Shown here: positions 34,311-45,173 of the stretch, in pieces
Numbering within the stretch: position 1 is the stretch's first letter
How the letters are laid out: the number at the start of each line of letters is the position of its first letter
Origin: Charina bottae
Taxonomy: Eukaryota > Chordata > Lepidosauria > Squamata > Charinaidae
DNA: 64,000 nt
Direction: 5' to 3'
Assembly: GCA_023362775.1 (NCBI GenBank)
Contig: JALMGJ010000008.1
Span: forward strand, 19,070,001-19,134,000
The notes under the pieces: model-generated
Told to the model about the DNA's origin: nothing
Databases searched by the model: none
The model's input: the letters and a program-made list of their open reading frames with translations, nothing else
Program-made: the position numbers and the translations under genes

Positions 34311-36372
34311 CCAAAATACCAGTCTTTTGAGGCAGATCATTGTAGATGGAAATGCTCCTAATCCAAGCTCCTTTAAACTTTAAGAGGCAATAACACTTCA
34401 AAAATGGATTGTGTTTTCTTGCAAAGTTCCTGGATTGGGACACATAATGATTCTTCTTGAGAACTTATTGGGTAGCAGCTTTTCCAGGCATTGTCTGGTG
34501 CTTTTTTCTGAGTAATTCTTTTCAGCTGTCTCAGTTTAACTCTTAATCAGTAAAAGAGAGGCATAAATGGTGATATGCATATACAGTACCTCTTGTTCCT
34601 AACAATACATGAATTGCCTTGTATATTGTATACAAACTATACAAGTCACAAATCAAAACTTAACAGAGGGACAGAACACCCGAGCTCTTTTCTAACAGTT
34701 TGTAAAATGTTCCAAACAATAAGCCAAGAGTATTGAATTAATTCTGTGCTCAGTAGGTCCTTTATTCACCATATTTTTCTGCAACGTCTTTCACAAATAC
34801 CCATTTGGTTCCCCACAGCAGCTTTGAAAGGATGTTGATTTGAAATGCAGAAGCAGAAAGCAGGAAATAGATAAAGCACCCTCCTCCTCTCTCCTTCATG
34901 TCATTCCCTCCAAAGCTGTTCCTTTTTTCCTAAAAACAAAAATGTTGCTAGGGTTTGTCATACATGCTTGCATGTGGCACCTTGTTCAACTTTTAACTCT
35001 CTTGCACAACAGTTCAAGAAATAACGCTTTCTGTTGATTCCCCTCTCCCTGCCCCCATTTTCTTGTATTTTCTTTCATTTCATTTAGGGGTTTGTGACTA
35101 TAAAGCTCAGAGGTTTTCTAAACAGAATCATAAATCAAAGAAAAAGCAGGATGTTCATCTGGGCCACATGTTGGGAAACATGCTTCCAATCCCACATGAA
35201 AGCTACACCAGCCAGATGTGAATGCAATTTTCTTAAAACTGTATCTGAAATAAGTCAGTCTTGGTAAGAAATCAAGGGACCCTACCAAAATGCCCATAGC
35301 TTCTCACATAGAGATCTTTTGAGAAAAAGTGTATAAAAATTTGTTCTTACATGCTATTACTTTTAAAAAATGTTATTGTGCTAAGACGAATGCAAGCTAT
35401 ATTGGTTTCTAAGATCTTAATTATGTAAAACATTGTTTTGTGCAGGGCCTTATTACCTTCAGTCTAATAGCTACAAAACTTAGGCACATGCTTCAGATTT
35501 GGAAATATACTGATTTTCAAACCAAATCAGGCTGATCTAGACATGTTCAAAAGATATACAAATTGATATACCCAAGTCTGAATGCTGTCTAGATTTCATT
35601 ACTGATTGGAACGTTCATAAGGGCATTGTCAAAAGATTTACAAAAAAATATTTCTCCCCAAACTCTTCACATAAAGGAAACAAATCTGGAACAAGTAAGG
35701 AAGAAGAAAGGTGTGTTGTTGTTGTTGTTGTTGTTGTTTGTTGTTATTTGACATTTCTAACTTCTATTTCCAGTGGATAATTTTACCATGGTGCTTTGGG
35801 AAGATATGCCGGATTGCAGAAATATTATATTTCAGTACTGTGTACTAGTTGTCCCATGAGGAGAAGAAATAATAAGAGCTTTGTTGGAGTCTATGGAATC
35901 TGGAAGGGTGTACCATTGAACATTTGCCTGGAAAATGTTGGACTTTTGTTTCTGTCATTGTATGCTTAAATTTATCATTCATCCCTGGCTTGTTGAACTT
36001 TCTGTGACTTTGGAGAAGAAAACACAAAACTACATTGTTTTTTATTCATCATAACTATCTAGAATCCTTTCACTTATCAAACTTACATTTTGAAGGTTTA
36101 TTTTCATATAAATCCTTCATTACAGAAATATGAAATTTTGAAGATTGTCTTTTCACAAGATTATTTTGATAACTTCTCTGAATGTTGGCTACACCACTTC
36201 ATTGCTCTATGTCATTTTCATAATGAATGCTCACCTACACACACATCTTTTTAAGAAACCTCAAAATATAAATTTATTTTACATAAAAATCCCTGAACCC
36301 ATTAATTTGAAACTTTGTCTTCCCAGAAAAAACACATGTGTCTAAGTTCATCAAATTCTAGTAAAGGATAAG
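34311..36372. other. Noncoding DNA with a (TTG)n microsatellite
   Basis: A TTG tract lies at about 35714-35746. No ORF or interspersed repeat is recognised. Confidence 0.5.
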
Positions 36373-36471
36373 AAAGTTATCGGTAATGTATTGTCGAAGG
36401 CTTTCACGGCCGGAGTTCGATGGCTGTTGTGGGTCTTCCAGGCTGTGTGGCCGTGTTCTGGAAGTTGTGGT

Positions 36472-36514
36472 TCCTAACGTTTCACCAGCATCTGTGGCCA
36501 GCATCTTCAGAGGA
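36472..36514 (-). ncRNA. Hammerhead-ribozyme-like motif, family B, left arm
   Basis: On the minus strand TCCT, CTGAAGA, T, GCTGGC ... GCTGGT, GAAACGTT, AGGA. Stem I (TCCT/AGGA) and stem III (ACGT) are exact. Stem II relies on wobble pairs because its 5' side differs from the GCCAGC expected from the 21-kb copy. Confidence 0.62.
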
Positions 36515-36914
36515 CAGGAGCACAGACAGAAGCGAAATCTCTGTGCCCAGGTGGAGTGGCAATGTTTTGTTTTCTATTTATAGAGCTAAGTTATAGGAGA
36601 TTAGGTGGAGTTTTTTGTTGTGTTGAAATGTTAACGAGTGGCTGATGAGCGTGATTAGCATGTTCATTGTGAGAAGTATTCCCATGTCCTGGTGGTTGGA
36701 CTGAGTTCGTTGACCTTTTTCAGGCTGTGTTTTTCAGGACTGGTAGCCAGGTTTTGCTAATTTTTAGACTTTCTTCTTTTTTATTGTAACTGTGCTGGTG
36801 TTTGTGAATTTCAATGGCTTCTCTGTATAATCTGGTGTAGTGGCTTTTGGTGTTGTCCAGTATTTCTGTGTTTTCAAATAGGATTTTGTGTCCCGTTTGC
36901 TTGAGAGCATGTTC

Positions 36915-37458
36915 CAAGAATGAAATAAAAAGAGCCATCAAACCAAGAAAACAACATCCAACTGAAGAAAAACAGCCCCCCACAAACAAAGTATTCCTGC
37001 CCTACATCAAAGGAGTCACTGACCGCATGGGAAAACTGATGGAAAAACACAACTTTCAAACAGTCTTCAGACCCACTAGGAAAATACAACAAATGCTAAA
37101 ATCAGCAAAAGACAAAAGGGACCCCCGCACCGCTGCAGGAGTATACCGCATACCATGCAGCTGCGGACAAGTATACATCGGAACCACAAAACGAAGCATT
37201 CACACCAGGATAAAAGAACACGAAAGACACTGCAGACTACAGCAACCGTAAAAATCTTCAGTAGCTGAACATGCTCTCAAGCAAACGGGACACAAAATCC
37301 TATTTGAAAACACAGAAATACTGGACAACACCAAAAGCCACTACACCAGATTATACAGAGAAGCCATTGAAATTCACAAACACCAGCACAGTTACAATAA
37401 AAAAGAAGAAAGTCTAAAAATTAGCAAAACCTGGCTACCAGTCCTGAAAAACACAGCC
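36915..37458 (+). pseudogene. Penelope family B GIY-YIG endonuclease (5'-truncated)
   Basis: The frame gives KVFLPYIKGVTDRMGKLMEK (linker typical of Penelope proteins), FRPTRKIQQMLKSAKDKRDP, GVYRIPCSCGQVYIGTTKRS (the GIY and YIG strands), then IHTRIKEHERHCRL with the conserved Arg and His. One TAA at 37250-37252 precedes SSVAEHALKQTGHKILF and the catalytic-Glu helix TRLYREAIEIHKHQ, ending at a TGA near 37459. The RT domain is absent because the copy starts downstream of it. GIY-YIG enzymes nick DNA; in Penelope they are thought to prime reverse transcription at the target. Part of the same coding sequence is repeated, inverted, in the left arm. Confidence 0.85.
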
Positions 37459-37666
37459 TGAAAAAGGTCAACGAACTCAGTCCAACCACCAGGACATGGG
37501 AATACTTCTCACAATGAACATGCTAATCACGCTCATCAGCCACTCGTTAACATTTCAACACAACAAAAAACTCCACCTAATCTCCTATAACTTAGCTCTA
37601 TAAATAGAAAACAAAACATTGCCACTCCACCTGGGCACAGAGATTTCGCTTCTGTCTGTGCTCCTG

Positions 37667-37709
37667 TCCTCTGAAGATGCTGGCCCCAGATGCTGGCGAA
37701 ACGTTAGGA
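37667..37709 (+). ncRNA. Hammerhead-ribozyme-like motif, family B, right arm
   Basis: TCCT (37667-37670), CTGAAGA (37671-37677), T, GCTGGC ... GCTGGC, GAAACGTT, AGGA (37706-37709). Stem II is weakened as in the left arm; the core and stems I and III are intact. Confidence 0.62.
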
Positions 37710-37772
37710 ACCACACCTTCTAGAACACAGCCACACAGCCCGGAAGACCCACAACAGCCAAAGTTATCGGTA

Positions 37773-40179
37773 CTTTCCTGGTTTTTAAAAATGAAACTTT
37801 AAAGATTAAAAGCATCTTTATTTGCCTGAAAATTGATATATATTATCTTCTAGTAAGGATTTACAATTCCTGCAAATGACAATTGGTCATGCCCTTCTAA
37901 GCAAGGTCAGCTCTGGGAGTAATATTGGCTAGACTGGAAAAAAAATCCTGTATAGCAAACCAATTCTGTAACATTGGATGCAATCAGTGGAAACCGAACT
38001 CTATTTGAAGATGTCTTTGCTAATCACAGGCTTACTAAAGGATTGAAACTCTACAGTAGCTCTTGTGCAAATGAGCCTATCCCACTCAAATGCAGCATAG
38101 AAGAAAATGCAGTAAATATTGCTTTGCAGTGTTAAAACTGGAACTTGAGGGTGTTCCATTTCCCATTGGCAAGTATTCTCACCTTGTACTGACTCCTTGG
38201 TGATCTTCTTTCATGCTGAAATCAGAACACCACAACATTTTGCCACCACTTCACTATATTTTTTTAACAGACTGATTAGGATTTGATAGGGTTTTTGTTA
38301 CCATACTGCAAACACAAAGCCAGTGAGGCAGCAGTGAGAATGGGGCATGATGGAGTACTCACAAAAAATGACAATGGGCAGATGTGTATGTCCTTAATTA
38401 CGTGGTGGGAGCTCCGGTCAGCAAATGGGAGCACTGAGCACTGTGAAGTTTCTTGTAGAGTAGCATAAAAATGTTTCGAAGGTTTCAGGGATAAAGCTGA
38501 TAGCTATGTGGAAGTGTTCTGTGTTAAAAGCAAAAGGTTATACAGTAAATATGTGTTGGTTTCCAAGAAATCTGAGTCAATGAGAAAATCAAATTTGGAT
38601 CCAGTGTCGAATACAGAGATTCTTTCCTAACGTAAATTGAACTTTTTATTCAATCACCAGATTGGAATACAAACCAAACATAGTGGTTGATGCCCATTCC
38701 TAGATAAAGTTTATCCACAAAACAGGGACAGTGGAACGCTATAATAGTTCCTGTAAGGGAGAAGGAAATATGAACAATAGCCCACAAGGATATTGAATAA
38801 AGTGGTTGTAAAACTGTGAAAGGGTACTCTCATTCTGGGTTAATAAAACCACCTAAAGCTGACATCTGCCTAAGCAACACCTATTTATTAAAAAGCAGCA
38901 ATGCTGAAGTACGTTCAGCTCAGGATAAATGGCAAGTGACTCTTGGCAGCTTCAGCTTCCTCACATTTATAAAGCTATCTATTTTAAACTTGAAGTGGAA
39001 ACTTTGATTAAAGCCAGTTTTTAAAATGTCAGATCACCTCCAGGAAGGAAAACAGTAAGGGCTGTCAGGAAGCCTGCAAGTACAAAGTGTCCTGCAAAGT
39101 GTGCAAGGCAAGAGTTGATGAGAAATCACAATAAAGTTCTCTCACCCTGCTTTTCTTATAGAAAATCAGAGCAGCTTTCAAAATTAAGTTCCAGAAAATG
39201 AAACCATGTCAGATCATTAAAGTGGGGAAGCATTCAAGTCTACATAATAGCTGTACAGGATATGAAGGGCTTGTGTTGCTGTATATGCAATTATTAATGG
39301 ACATAATTTGCTAATTAATTGATGGGAAGACATTTCACCCCATTAAAAATGGGGGGAAGTAATGGGTTAAGGAAGAGAAAAGAGTGATATGTTCAGATAG
39401 AGTGGATAACAATAGGGCCAATTAAATATTTTCAGATTTTCTGTAAAATCATGAAACCAGGACCAGATTACATGCCATGAGACTCTGCACATTCCAGCAT
39501 ATGAACAGAAGATTCTCTTATAAGGAATCCTGGGAAAGTATGAAGAAAATATTCTGTTGATAAAGTTCATATGGCACCAAGAAGAGAAAATTGGGAGTGT
39601 CTGGATCTGTACCTCCAGTTAGTTAATGAGTTAGTATGGTTAGTAGCATAGCCAGGATCTCATCTTGGACAAAAACCACATGGAGAAGCCAAATAAGTTG
39701 AAACAGTAGTATCTCTTTTATATTGACTTCAGTCATGTGTTTTTGGGGTTCAATGATGTTTCAAGAGATGGCTGGATCTGGATACAATCAAAACAGCTAG
39801 TGCTCAGGTTAAAATAGAAATGATAGGATGCTGCTTGTTGTTATACAGTATATGATTGTGACTTAATTTTACTGAGAAATCAACCACCATAACTGCTTAT
39901 CTCCACCCCACCATGCAAATGCAACCTAAGCTACAATTTAGCAAAGATGTAGGCAAGATGCTATGTTTTTTATGGAGTAAAACCCACAAAGATTAAATTC
40001 AAAACATTGTATTTAAAGCATCCAAAAATGACAGCAAAAATGTATTATATATACCTTATTTTATTTTATATATTATGTATCATATTCATATTCATATATT
40101 TGCAAATTCAAAACAAAATACTAAACATACATTTAGTACTGCTTGTCAAAGTGCCCCTCTACTGACCTTGATAATAGTA
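37773..40179. other. AT-rich noncoding DNA, no gene seen
   Basis: No known repeat, RNA or protein domain is seen. AT-rich tracts occur near 40050-40100. Confidence 0.5.
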
Positions 40180-40640
40180 GTATGAGAAGGGACAAAGAAA
40201 AAAATGAAAAGAAATCAAGTTCTACAACATTATTTAATGGGACTAAATATCAAGATTATTAGAAGAAAAAGGAAGGAATATAAAGTTAGCTTATTTGATC
40301 AAGGTTAAAATAGATATGTTGTTATCTCTGGTAACCTTTAATGGACTTTTGCTGACATCAGGACTGAAATGATGAGGCTTTATGGATCTGTTTATATATA
40401 AGAGATGGGATATGGGAAGAAGAGATCATTTGTTGTATTTTAAGAGAAGGTGATAAGTTACTAAAATTATTTATACTTGTTGTGATGAAGGGGGAAATCA
40501 CTTCTTTATATATTTCTTTTATTTTTCTTTACTATATTCTTATTTTTTCTATTTCTCTACTTTTTCTTTTTTTCTTTTTTTCTGCACTTTCTATTATTTT
40601 CTTTTTATTCTTTTATTCTTTTAGTTTCTATTAGTGTTTA
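40180..40640 (+). mobile_element. Second, 5'-truncated copy of the 7.1-8.7 kb short-ORF element
   Basis: Alignable by eye to 8185-8640: 'agaagggacaaagaaaaaaa', then 'gcttatttgatcaaggttaa', 'aatggacttttgctgacatc' and 'tgttgtattttaagagaagg', ending in the same T-rich stretch with 'tctgcactttctatt'. It starts inside the last codons of the ORF seen at 8.19 kb. It differs by scattered substitutions and small indels. The shared 3' part and missing 5' part fit a LINE-like mechanism. Immediately downstream (40640-40690) is a TTTAT-rich SINE/LINE tail fragment. Confidence 0.75.
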
Positions 40641-40690
40641 TTTATTTTATTTATTTATTTTCTATCCTGCCTTTTGAGAGGATCTTTATC

Positions 40691-41903
40691 CCCAACCAGG
40701 GACATTATGTCCCATCATAGCACAAACCCATAGCAGAACAAAAAGTTCAAGGAGCTTAAAGTTATTTTGAAAACCTTGGAAAAAATAGATGTTTTTGTTT
40801 GTTGGACAGACTATAGGCAATAAGAATTGCAAGATATCCACAGCCATTTCTTTCACTTTGTTTTTCTATAAGGAATATAAATGTTTTAAAGCATTGTTAA
40901 ATTTCTTTCTGAACAGAGTCCTGCTTAATAGTTAAACTAGAGGTCCAAATCTTTAAAGAAAGCACTTTAAAACATTGCTTTGACTATTTTGATTTGAATC
41001 CAGTTGTTTGGAAGAATAAATAGCAAGCCTGAAAATTGAGGCCTCCCAAATTATGTCGGCTTGCCTCATATAGGCAAGTAACTCAGTTAGTCGTAGTCTT
41101 TTTCTCTCTTTAATTTTTGCCAATCCCAATGAGGCATTTTTATTACCAATTTTTATAAATTATATGTTAACATAAGCCACAAATAAACCCAAGTCTGGGG
41201 TTTTTCTTCCATGCTACTCAAGTTAACTTTTCTAAAAATATGCCTAAGTATATGACTTTACCAGACTAAATTTTTATTTATATTGGAATATGTTTTAGAT
41301 ATGTACTCAAGGCCTGCAAATTGAAACAGAGGTGTTATTAACACCTAAAGAAGTTCTGTAGGCAAATACACACTAGATCTTCTGGTACATGATTGACAGG
41401 CGGATCAACTAGTCTTCCTTCTGTTTACTCAACCCTTGATCTAGTAGCATCCATAACAAACTGCAATGACATCAAAATGTTGACGTAGTCGTGATGACAT
41501 ATCAGCATTGCAATTACCTACTTGCATCATGATGTCTGGCACAATTACATGAGTCACAGCTTTCACATATTGATTCAATCATATGTCATAATTCCTCTCC
41601 TTCTGGATACTCATGATTCACTAAGCATATGTATAATGAACATTGTATACATGGCCAACAATAAATTGTCCTTGGAAATATAACCTGGAAATATAACCAG
41701 TAAATACACGTCTGATAGAGATAGAGAGATAGAGATAGAGAGATACACATCCATCATTAATCTGTTCTTCTGTCTATCTCCTTTACCTCTTTCAAGAAAT
41801 TAGTTTAACTGTTAAATGGTAAGGCTAAGCATATTTGAAACAAATATTTTTCAGGTTCCCATTAAAGCACATATGTCTTTATTCAGACTTCTATGCCCCT
41901 TAC
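40691..41903. other. Noncoding DNA, no gene seen
   Basis: A (GATA/GAGATA)-type microsatellite occurs at about 41718-41746. Nothing else is recognised. Confidence 0.5.
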
Positions 41904-41987
41904 CTCCAAATACTCTATGAAGGATCTCAGTCATCCAGGTGGAATTGTCTGTAGCTTGAATATTGATCTGTGTGTGTGGGTTTCCTG

Positions 41988-42857
41988 GCATTCCTAGACT
42001 GTGAAGTCCTCATTGGGACCGGTGGCAAGCTAGAAATAGGGATCTACAGGAAACCCACACACACAGATCAATATCTGATGTTTGACTCCCACCATCCACT
42101 GCAGCACAAACTAGGAGTCATCAGGACATTGTCACACAGAGCAGAAACCATCCCCACCTCCATGGATTCCAAAAAGAATGAAAATCAGCACCTGAGAACA
42201 GCTCTGAAGGCCTGTGGATATCCAAATTGGGCCTTCACCAAATCTAAATCTACCAGACCTAAAACAGCGACAGATAGGGCTGAGACTCAGAGTAAACGAA
42301 AGAACCTGGTCATTCCCTACATGGCTGGTGTGTCTGAAAAGATAAAATGGATATTTGGCAAACACCACATACCTGTATATTTCAAACCCACCAACACACT
42401 GAGACAGAGGCTTGTACACCGCAAAGATCAAACTCCAAAACACAAGGAAAGCAATGTAGTTTATGCAATCCAGTGCAGTGAGGAGTGCTCTGAACTCTAC
42501 ATTGGAGAAACCAAACAACTTTTGTACAGGAGGATGGCCCAACACAGGAGAAGTAACACCACAGGACCAGAGTCAGCAGTTTATCTTCATTTAAAGGAAA
42601 AAGGACACTCATTTGAGGACATTAATGTTCACATTTTAGACAGAGAAGATAGGTGGTTTGAGAGAGGGGTCAAGGAATCCATTTATGCCAACTTGGAAAA
42701 TCCTTCCTTGAATAGAGGTGGGGGCCTCAGGCACAATCTTTCTCCCATCTTTCTCCCGGCTCTGTCTTCTGTGCCTAGGAAGATTAAGACCATTTCACAA
42801 GCTCAACAGCAGCATGGTGATCTTAACGATCCTCCTTTAGATAATAAAAGGACTTAA
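41988..42857 (+). pseudogene. Penelope family A: end of RT and GIY-YIG endonuclease
   Basis: An intact frame of about 290 codons, but 5'-truncated. Residues 5-50: AFLDCEVLIGTGGKLEIGIY and RKPTHTDQYLMFDSHHPLQH, the RT palm/thumb junction of Penelope RT. The YADD motif lies upstream and is missing. Middle: NLVIPYMAGVSEKIKWIFGK and KPTNTLRQRLVHRKDQTPKH linker. Then VVYAIQC ... ELYIGETKQLLYRR (GIY and YIG strands), RRMAQHRRSN (Arg), and the Glu helix DRWFERGVKESIYANLEN. The stop is a TAA at 42855-42857. The open frame suggests a young insertion, but without most of RT it cannot copy itself. The apparent N-terminal residues before AFLD come from the inverted segment. Confidence 0.87.
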
Positions 42858-42942
42858 AATAACTTCTCAATATAACCATGAACCCAGGTGTAAGGTCACA
42901 CAGCTACCTAGAAACATATTTAGGATTCCCTTACCAACTTTG

Positions 42943-42991
42943 CTCAGACTGAAGAAGCTCCTTGGATAAGGAGCGAAACGTTTCCACTGAG
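42943..42991 (+). ncRNA. Hammerhead-ribozyme-like motif, family A
   Basis: CTGAAGA at 42949-42955, stem II GCTCC/GGAGC, GAAACGTT and flanking stem I bases as in the 12.2-kb copy, with identical core. Confidence 0.65.
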
Positions 42992-43041
42992 AAAATAGAA
43001 ATCCAGTTGACATGATTCAAGCTACAGACTCCAAATACTCT

Positions 43042-43489
43042 GTTTTAACAGTCACATTAAGGATGTGTTGCTTCAATTATTCAATTCATTATGAAGCAAC
43101 CACAGCCTTTTTTTCACACTTTCAGTGGAAGCCTGAAAAAAAGACATATTCACTTTAAGGTATAGCAGGGAGTGCTGTGCTTAGTTCAAAATACTTTTTA
43201 CAAGTCATTTTTGAAGTGTGCACAGATGTATTAAGTAGTGCTTCCAGTGTTCTAATGGTGTTATATATTTAAATTATAGCAGCAGTAGCACCAGGGTTTA
43301 GCATAGAATTGTCTAACCTAGAACTTTTAAGGTCAGGCAACTATCTAATATAATCAAAGGTGAGACATGGTAGACAAAGGTGAAACTAAAGTCCTCAATA
43401 TCTCAAGGCACTCATAATTTAAGCATATGAACCCATTTTAAACATTATGAAACAGAACATGTGGAAAACATGAGTCGGATGCTGGCTTT
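43042..43489. other. Noncoding DNA, no gene seen
   Basis: Unique-looking AT-rich sequence between the Penelope insertion and the L2-type LINE. Confidence 0.5.
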
Positions 43490-44130
43490 TTTGCAGGTCC
43501 TAGGAAAGATGTCTGGGGCAGAGTCTTGCCCTGCTATCTGGGAATGCTTTGAACCTGTTGGGCCTGAGGAAGTGGACAGGGTCCTTATGACTGTGAGCTC
43601 AGCCACCTGCTCTCTAGATCCAAGCCTCTCCTGGCTGACTAAAGCTGCCAGGGGGGTGTTGTGTGGGTGGGCTCTAGCGGTGGTGAATTCTGCCTTGAGT
43701 GAGGTGGTTGTTCAAGAAACCATAGCTGGATCCCACCATACTGTACAACTTTTGTCCAGTACCGAACCTCCCCTTTTTGGGGAAGGTAATTGAGAAGGTG
43801 GTCACACAGCAGTTTCAGAGGACTCTAGGCTAACTGGACCCCTTTCAGTTGGGATTCAGGCCTGGGTAAGAGATGGAAATGACAATGGTTGTGCTTTTGG
43901 GTGATCCCTGGTGGGAGCTCATCTGGTCCTGTTTCCTGTCTGGTCTACCTGGGAAGGCTTTTGAATTAGATTAATAATGATTTTAGTTGTTGGTTCCACT
44001 GGGTTTTAATTATTTTATATTTTGCTTTATTTGTTATTAGCTGTCTGGAGTTCCCTGTGGGAAGAAAGAGATGGTTTTAAAATAGTAATAGTGAATTTTA
44101 AAATAGAAATCAATGCAATAAATAAAAAAT
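43490..44130 (+). pseudogene. L2-type LINE with internal deletion
   Basis: The frame at 43490-43740 reads CFEPVGPEEVDRVLMTVSSA and CSLDPSLSWLTKAARGVLCG then WALAVVNSALSEVV, matching the pre-RT region of the 60-kb copy (FDPVGPEEVDRVL, LDPCPSWLVKAAR). In other frames PVSHLPFLGKVVEK-like and DPFQLGFRPG-like segments follow at 43770-43870. Shortly after FRPG the coding sequence jumps to a 3' tail (about 44035-44130: 'gtctggagttccctgtggga', AATAAATAAAAAATC). Most of the RT palm is therefore deleted. Both ends are old and frameshifted. Confidence 0.8.
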
Positions 44131-44795
44131 CAAATAATTAAATAATGTTGTAATCAATTTCTTAGGCTTACACATACATTTCAATCCTATAAATGTTTAA
44201 TTACTTCAACATTTCTGTATAGATTTGCATTTTAAGAGCTATATATCTATGCCACTTACCTAGAGGTAAACCACTTTGTTTCAAAGTGGATATGAATATT
44301 GCACTAGCAGTGTGCATACTGATGTATCTTTAAGTCACTTCACTATATTCAATAGGCAGTGAACGGATCCAGATAATAAACTCTACAGGCTGAAAAAGTG
44401 ATTTATTAAGTTTTTCTTTCCATGTTTTTATTGTTCTGGCATTTGAGAACTCATCTCAGTGTATGAGAAAATAGCTCACAGATACTGAAAATAAAGAGGT
44501 TCTGGAATTACAGTACATCCCCCTCAACTGCAATTGGCCAAATTACCACAATATAATATTATTTATTGCTAGAATGTATTATTAATTTCTTCAATACTCA
44601 GAAAAGTTTTGGAAATTAAAATTACTATATTTTCATTTAGTTCAGCTCATAGCTTTTTAAAAGTTGATAGACATTTAACACATCTGCTATGTCTGATGGA
44701 GGACTGCTATCCATCAAAGATAGACCACAGCAACAATTGACTTTTTCTCCCTCCATAGAATTGGAAATGTACATTTCATGAAAGATAAATGTATT
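44131..44795. other. AT-rich noncoding DNA, no gene seen
   Basis: No recognisable element. Confidence 0.5.
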
Positions 44796-45173
44796 ATCCA
44801 TGTATTATTTATTTATTTAATTTTTATCCTGCCTTTATTATCTTTATCATTACATAATACTGTAGGTCCTGGGGTCCTGAGATTCCTCCCGCATTCTCCA
44901 AATGTTATGTTCCTCGTAACATTTTATTTTTTATTATTTTATTTATTTTCTATCCTGCCTTTATTATTTTTATAAATAACTCAAGGCAGCGAACATACCA
45001 AATACTCCTTCCTCCTCCTATTTTCGCCACAACAACAACCCTGTGAGGTGAGTTGGGCTGAGAGAGAGTGACTGGCCCAAGGTCACCCAGCCGGGTTTCA
45101 CACCTAAGGTGGGACTAGAACTCACAGCCTCCTGGTTTCTAGCCCATTGCCTTAACCACTAGACCAAACTGGC
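44796..45173 (-). mobile_element. tRNA-derived SINE (minus) preceded by a second SINE tail
   Basis: A near full-length reversed copy occupies about 44926-45173, from the AAAT-type tail through 'ataactcaaggcagcgaaca' to the reversed A box (accactagaccaaactggc). A separate tail fragment (tttatttaatttttatcctgcctttattat) sits at 44802-44846, so a SINE was inserted next to or into an older one. Confidence 0.82.

Larger units (their letters stand above)
36386..37759 (+). mobile_element. Penelope-like element (family B) folded as a 493-bp inverted repeat
   Basis: The arms are 36422-36914 and 37267-37759, each 493 bp, inverted, with about six differences by eye, all in the outer 100 bp. The centre (36915-37266) is 352 bp. 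A 36-nt extension (36386-36421, containing 'gtcgaaggctttcacggccg') lies only on the left. An exact 13-bp target duplication, AAAGTTATCGGTA, is at 36373-36385 and 37760-37772. The right arm plus centre, read on the plus strand, is the 3' part of a normal element (endonuclease and terminal repeat). The left arm is a second, inverted copy of the same 3' part. Both arms hold a hammerhead-like motif. Confidence 0.92.
41917..43028 (+). mobile_element. Penelope-like element (family A) with fold-back 5' end
   Basis: Flanked by an exact 13-bp duplication, CTCCAAATACTCT, at 41904-41916 and 43029-43041. The left end begins with a 31-nt extension (41917-41947) and then tctgtagcttgaat, which is the inverse of the right end (43015-43028). 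Next comes a 27-bp segment (41961-41987) that is the exact reverse complement of 42047-42073, so the 5' end folds into a hairpin with a 59-nt loop. The rest is collinear: RT end, linker, GIY-YIG, terminal repeat with hammerhead-like motif. Confidence 0.92.
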
